The notes under the pieces: model-generated
What the model was told of the DNA's origin: nothing
Databases searched by the model: none
What the model saw: only the letters and a program-made list of their open reading frames with translations
Part shown: piece after piece, positions 61,352 through 64,000 of the stretch
Numbering within the stretch: the stretch's first letter is position 1
Layout of the letters: every line of letters begins with the position of its first letter
NCBI RefSeq assembly: GCF_004137355.1
Contig: NZ_SDVB01000253.1
Coordinates: 434,001 to 498,000 of the forward strand
Direction of reading: 5' to 3'
DNA length: 64,000 nt
Source: Ciceribacter ferrooxidans
Lineage (GTDB): Bacteria; Pseudomonadota; Alphaproteobacteria; Rhizobiales; Rhizobiaceae
Translations under genes and position numbers: made by a program

Positions 61352-62284
61352 TCATAGTGGCGATGCGACAGGGCGTCCCGTCTTTGCCGGCGTCGCTTCC
61401 GACAGTCGCCAGTGCCGGATGATAGCCGCCGGCAGCCGCGGTTCACCGGGTCCGAGCGGTAGCCATCCGTCCGGAGAGAAGTAGGCGCGGGTCCTCCTGA
61501 CGAGTGGACTTCGACCGTCCGGCGCGAGGATGAAATTGTAGCCGTCGGTGATCACGAAGTCGCGGCTGAACTCGACCGAAATCCCGAAGTGTACCGCGGA
61601 ATAGTCGGCGAGCTGCCGCGCGGCGTCGGTTGCCGGCGCAAAGTCGCTCCAGGTCGTGCGGTCGATGATCTCCGACAAGGCTTCGACGAGCCACGCCTGT
61701 GCCGTCTCGCCCGGCATGCCGGCGGGGGCGACGAGCTTCATGCGGATGGAACGGACGTCCCCCTGCGGCGTGCCCTTGGCAATGAAGAAGAGCGAGGCCT
61801 CCTCGCCATCGGTGTCGGTGGCCGCGTCGGGAGCGGCAAACCGCGTTTCCGACAGGCATTCGGAGGTGCGGCTATCGTACTCGCTGGGCCGCCAGCCGGG
61901 ATTCTTGAGCCCGGCACGGTTCAGCTCAGTGCAGAGAGCCGGTCCGCGGATGCGGATTTCGCGAACGAAGGTGCCGGCCGCGGGCTCGATGAAATCGGTA
62001 AAGAAGTATCGGGGGACTTCGACCGGCACGGGTTCGAGCCGCCGTCCCTTGAGCGCGACGGGCGCTTCAGTTCCCGACGGTTCCGCAAACAGCCGGTCCA
62101 GCCCGTAGCGCCGTGCCAGCGACCTCAGATGGTGCATGTCGTTCGCCAGCAGGAAGGTTGCGACGATGGCCGAGAGAGTGACGACGACGAGGACACCGAA
62201 GAGGAGATGGCTGCTCCTCTTGGGCCGTGCAGGCTTTACGCCGACCTTTTTCCGGCTTGTGCGTCGTCTGATGCGGTGCGGCAT
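61352..62284 (-). CDS. Membrane-anchored protein of unknown function (DUF6030-like)
   Basis: A 310-residue protein. A basic start (RIRRRTSRKKVGVKPARPKRSS) and one membrane helix (LLFGVLVVVTLSAIVATFLLAN, about 27-48) are followed by a periplasmic domain with CTELNRAGLKNPGWRPSEYD and SECLSETRF (two Cys that could pair), then SIRMKLVAPAGMPGE and TDGYNFILAPD. I recall DUF6030 proteins of this layout in rhizobia but cannot verify it. No neighbour suggests a role. Confidence 0.55.
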   Translation of the reverse strand: MPHRIRRRTSRKKVGVKPARPKRSSHLLFGVLVVVTLSAIVATFLLANDMHHLRSLARRYGLDRLFAEPSGTEAPVALKGRRLEPVPVEVPRYFFTDFIEPAAGTFVREIRIRGPALCTELNRAGLKNPGWRPSEYDSRTSECLSETRFAAPDAATDTDGEEASLFFIAKGTPQGDVRSIRMKLVAPAGMPGETAQAWLVEALSEIIDRTTWSDFAPATDAARQLADYSAVHFGISVEFSRDFVITDGYNFILAPDGRSPLVRRTRAYFSPDGWLPLGPGEPRLPAAIIRHWRLSEATPAKTGRPVASPL

Positions 62285-62503
62285 GCGGGTCTTCTGATTT
62301 CGGTACCGGCCGTTTATGGCACGGAAACGGGCGCTTGGCCTATATCTCTCCTGCAGCCGAGCGTTGAGTGTCGACGGTGGTCACCTGTCCTCCCGGGAAC
62401 GGCCAAGATTGGGCCGATCCGTCCTTCGTCGATATCCGGCGTTGACCACCTGGGAGGTCGTCCATAGGCAACCGGGATTGCAACCTCAAGAAGGATTGTC
62501 TCG

Positions 62504-63202
62504 ATGCCGATGTCGCGCCTCCTGCCGGCTACCGCCGGTCTTCTTTGTCTCGCCATGTGCGGTTCCGTTGCCGCTTCCGACCTGTGGAGCGTGACCTCTC
62601 CGAAAGGGGCCTGCCACATCTCGTTCGGTCAGGATCCGGTGGCGGAAGGCATCTTTGCCGTCACGCAGCACGATTTTGCCTGTCCGGAGAACCTCAAGGC
62701 GATCTCCGGTTATTCGATGAACAATGGCGACGGCACCATCATCTTCTATTCCACTGCGTCCGGCCTTGAACAGGTTGCGCGTGCCGACAAGGAAGAGCCC
62801 GGTATCTATGTCGGCATGACGCTGGACGGGGAAACCCTGCAGGTCGTGCACGCCGACGCGGCCGAACCGCAACCGCCGCTGAAACCGGAGCCCGCTGCCG
62901 GCGGTGCCGGGTGCCTCCCCTATGCGGATGGTGGTTGCGCCCAGCCGAGCGACATCGGGGCGCCCGATGTCGCGGCCGGCATCACCTCGATCCATATGGT
63001 GACGCGGATGAATGTCCGCGCCATGCCGGGCACCGAGGGCGCTGTCCTCGGGCGCGTCGAGGCAGGACAATGCCTCGATATCGTCGGCTGCGTTGAGCAG
63101 AACGGCACGACCGTCTGGTGCGAGGTCCGGATGAGGACCTATCGGGGCTGGGTTCTGAAGCAGAACGACCGCAAGGTCTATGCGCGCAACGCCTGCGGCT
63201 GA
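62504..63202 (+). CDS. Secreted SH3-domain protein
   Basis: A 232-residue protein. Signal peptide: RLLPATAGLLCLAMCGSVAAS (residues about 5-25). The middle part (DLWSVTSPKGACHISFGQDPVAEG, ending in a Cys pair) is beta-rich and could be a small lipocalin-like or inhibitor-like domain. The C-terminal part (about 165-232) is an SH3_3 domain (VTRMNVRAMPGTEGAVLGRVEAGQCLDIVG, then RTYRGWVLKQ), found in proteins that touch peptidoglycan. Four more Cys suggest disulphides. AAGAAGGATTG lies before ATG 62504. Role in the envelope is likely, not shown. Confidence 0.7.
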   Translation: MPMSRLLPATAGLLCLAMCGSVAASDLWSVTSPKGACHISFGQDPVAEGIFAVTQHDFACPENLKAISGYSMNNGDGTIIFYSTASGLEQVARADKEEPGIYVGMTLDGETLQVVHADAAEPQPPLKPEPAAGGAGCLPYADGGCAQPSDIGAPDVAAGITSIHMVTRMNVRAMPGTEGAVLGRVEAGQCLDIVGCVEQNGTTVWCEVRMRTYRGWVLKQNDRKVYARNACG

Positions 63203-63227
63203 GCGTGGCCTGATTGGAAATCGGCGA

Positions 63228-63258
63228 CAGGACGGCCGCTTCGCGCGCGGCCGTCCTG
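63228..63258. terminator. Perfect 12-base inverted repeat, possible bidirectional terminator
   Basis: CAGGACGGCCGC (63228-63239) and GCGGCCGTCCTG (63247-63258) pair fully over a 7-base loop. It lies between two converging genes and has no clear T run on either side, so it may end transcripts from both sides or slow RNA decay. Confidence 0.5.
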
Positions 63259-63269
63259 CAATCTCCGGC

Positions 63270-64000
63270 TCAGATGTTTTCCACGACCGCCTCGCGCTCG
63301 CGGAGGTGCTCCATCCGGTTGTAACGGATGGACGACCAGAGCGAGATGCCGATGAGACCCGCACCGCCGAGCCCGGTGATCACTTCCGGGATGTGCAGCA
63401 TCGTCTGGCAATACATGATCACCGAGAGGATCAGGATTGCATAGAACGCGCCGTGCTCCAGGTAGCGGTATTCGGCGAGCGTTCCTTTTTCGACCAGCAT
63501 GATGGTCATCGAGCGGACATACATCGCGCCGATGCCGAGGCCGATCGCGATGACGAAGAGGTTTTGCGAGAGCGCGAAGGCACCGATGACGCCGTCGAAC
63601 GAGAAGCTCGCATCCAGCACTTCCAGATAGATGAACGCGCCGAGGCCGCCCTTCGCCGCCTCCGTCATCGTCCGTTGCGAGGCGTCGAGAAGGCCGCCGA
63701 CCACCTCGACGGCGAGGAAGGTGACGAGGCCGTAGATCGCCGAGTAGACGAAGGTCACTGCCTCCGCACCTTCGAGCAGATAGGAGAAGAGCAGGATCAT
63801 CAGGAGCACAAGGCCGATCTCGATGCCCTTGATCGTCGCCGAGCGCGCCATATGCTTCTCGACGACGTCGATCCAGTGCACGTCCTTCTCGTGGTCGAAG
63901 AAGTAGGTGAGGCCGACCATCATCAGGAAGGTGCCACCGAAGGCGGCGATCGGCAGATGCGCGTCGTTCATGATGCGCGCATATTCGGCCGGCTCCCGCG
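63270..64000 (-). CDS. DUF475 (TerC-like) membrane protein, partial
   Basis: The C-terminal 243 residues of a membrane protein of the DUF475 family; the frame stays open to the window edge (REPAEYARIMNDAH before residue M), so the first 100-120 residues are outside. Six hydrophobic helices are seen. TerC/DUF475 marks: FLMMVGLTYFFDHEKDVHWID, LEVLDASFSFDGVIGAFALSQN (acidic DxxxSFD pair), AMYVRSMTIMLVEKGT and LEHGAFYAI. A role in metal handling is suggested for the TerC superfamily, not shown here. Confidence 0.85.
   Translation of the reverse strand, partial: REPAEYARIMNDAHLPIAAFGGTFLMMVGLTYFFDHEKDVHWIDVVEKHMARSATIKGIEIGLVLLMILLFSYLLEGAEAVTFVYSAIYGLVTFLAVEVVGGLLDASQRTMTEAAKGGLGAFIYLEVLDASFSFDGVIGAFALSQNLFVIAIGLGIGAMYVRSMTIMLVEKGTLAEYRYLEHGAFYAILILSVIMYCQTMLHIPEVITGLGGAGLIGISLWSSIRYNRMEHLREREAVVENI

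Noticed and set aside
1-64000. CRISPR arrays, insertion sequences, rRNA genes
   Set aside because: No repeat-spacer series, transposase gene or rRNA sequence was seen when reading the window.

Overview
The window comes from a chromosome of a GC-rich alphaproteobacterium, most likely Rhizobiaceae (Sinorhizobium/Ensifer/Rhizobium/Shinella type). Pointers are a podJ-type polarity gene next to a fadE-fadA-fadB operon, many rhizobial housekeeping families (TIGR02186, DUF6460, TIGR01244, S24 regulator), strong AGGAG ribosome sites and frequent GTG/TTG starts. The sequence does not fix the species.

Positions 1-14131 are the right end of a siphovirus-type prophage. In order it holds the end of a head protein, head-tail connector, head closure, HK97 gp10-like, tail completion, tail tube with an Ig-like domain, a tail assembly chaperone pair joined by a lambda-type -1 frameshift site, tape measure, four tail-tip genes (M/L/K/J-like, also comparable to GTA gp12-15), a long tail fibre ending in an SGNH hydrolase, and a lysis cassette (GH19 endolysin with a membrane tail, small holin-like protein, DUF6527 protein, nested spanin-like pair, membrane/coiled-coil protein). 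It ends at a 47-base copy of the 3' part of tRNA-Gly(CCC), the attachment site. Integrase, repressor and packaging genes lie to the left, outside the window.

From 14141 on the DNA is host chromosome. 14.1-25.2 kb: MFS transporter, GT2 glycosyltransferase, orphan periplasmic binding protein, TerB-like protein, degenerate nuclease-like protein, S24 regulator, orphan NarL-type regulator, DUF952-pyrD, MATE transporter, CAP lipoprotein. 25.4-38.8 kb: TPR methyltransferase, two tandem YitT-like proteins, an Rrf2/AhpD-like operon, the Lhr-type helicase plus PdeM pair, a ClC-family channel, TetR/hydrolase and HxlR/RibD-like divergent pairs, and a TauE/TIGR02186 operon.

39-48.4 kb: podJ diverges from the fatty-acid beta-oxidation operon fadE-fadA-fadB, which has a perfect 9-bp inverted repeat placed like a MerR-type operator and a clear terminator at its end. 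48.5-64 kb: glycerophosphodiesterase, cold-shock protein, GH32 hydrolase, a Ser/Thr kinase-universal stress fusion with a metallophosphoesterase, a very large transporter-like hybrid histidine kinase, mscL, aminotransferase, galE, a TIGR01244 protein, two secreted or membrane proteins of unknown role, and the C-terminal part of a DUF475 membrane protein cut by the window end.

I found no CRISPR array, insertion sequence, rRNA or complete tRNA. The most notable items are the prophage features (frameshift site, mosaic esterase fibre, nested spanins, tRNA attachment scar), the fad operator and the kinase-USP-phosphoesterase pair. I see no clear sign of an entirely unknown multi-gene system.
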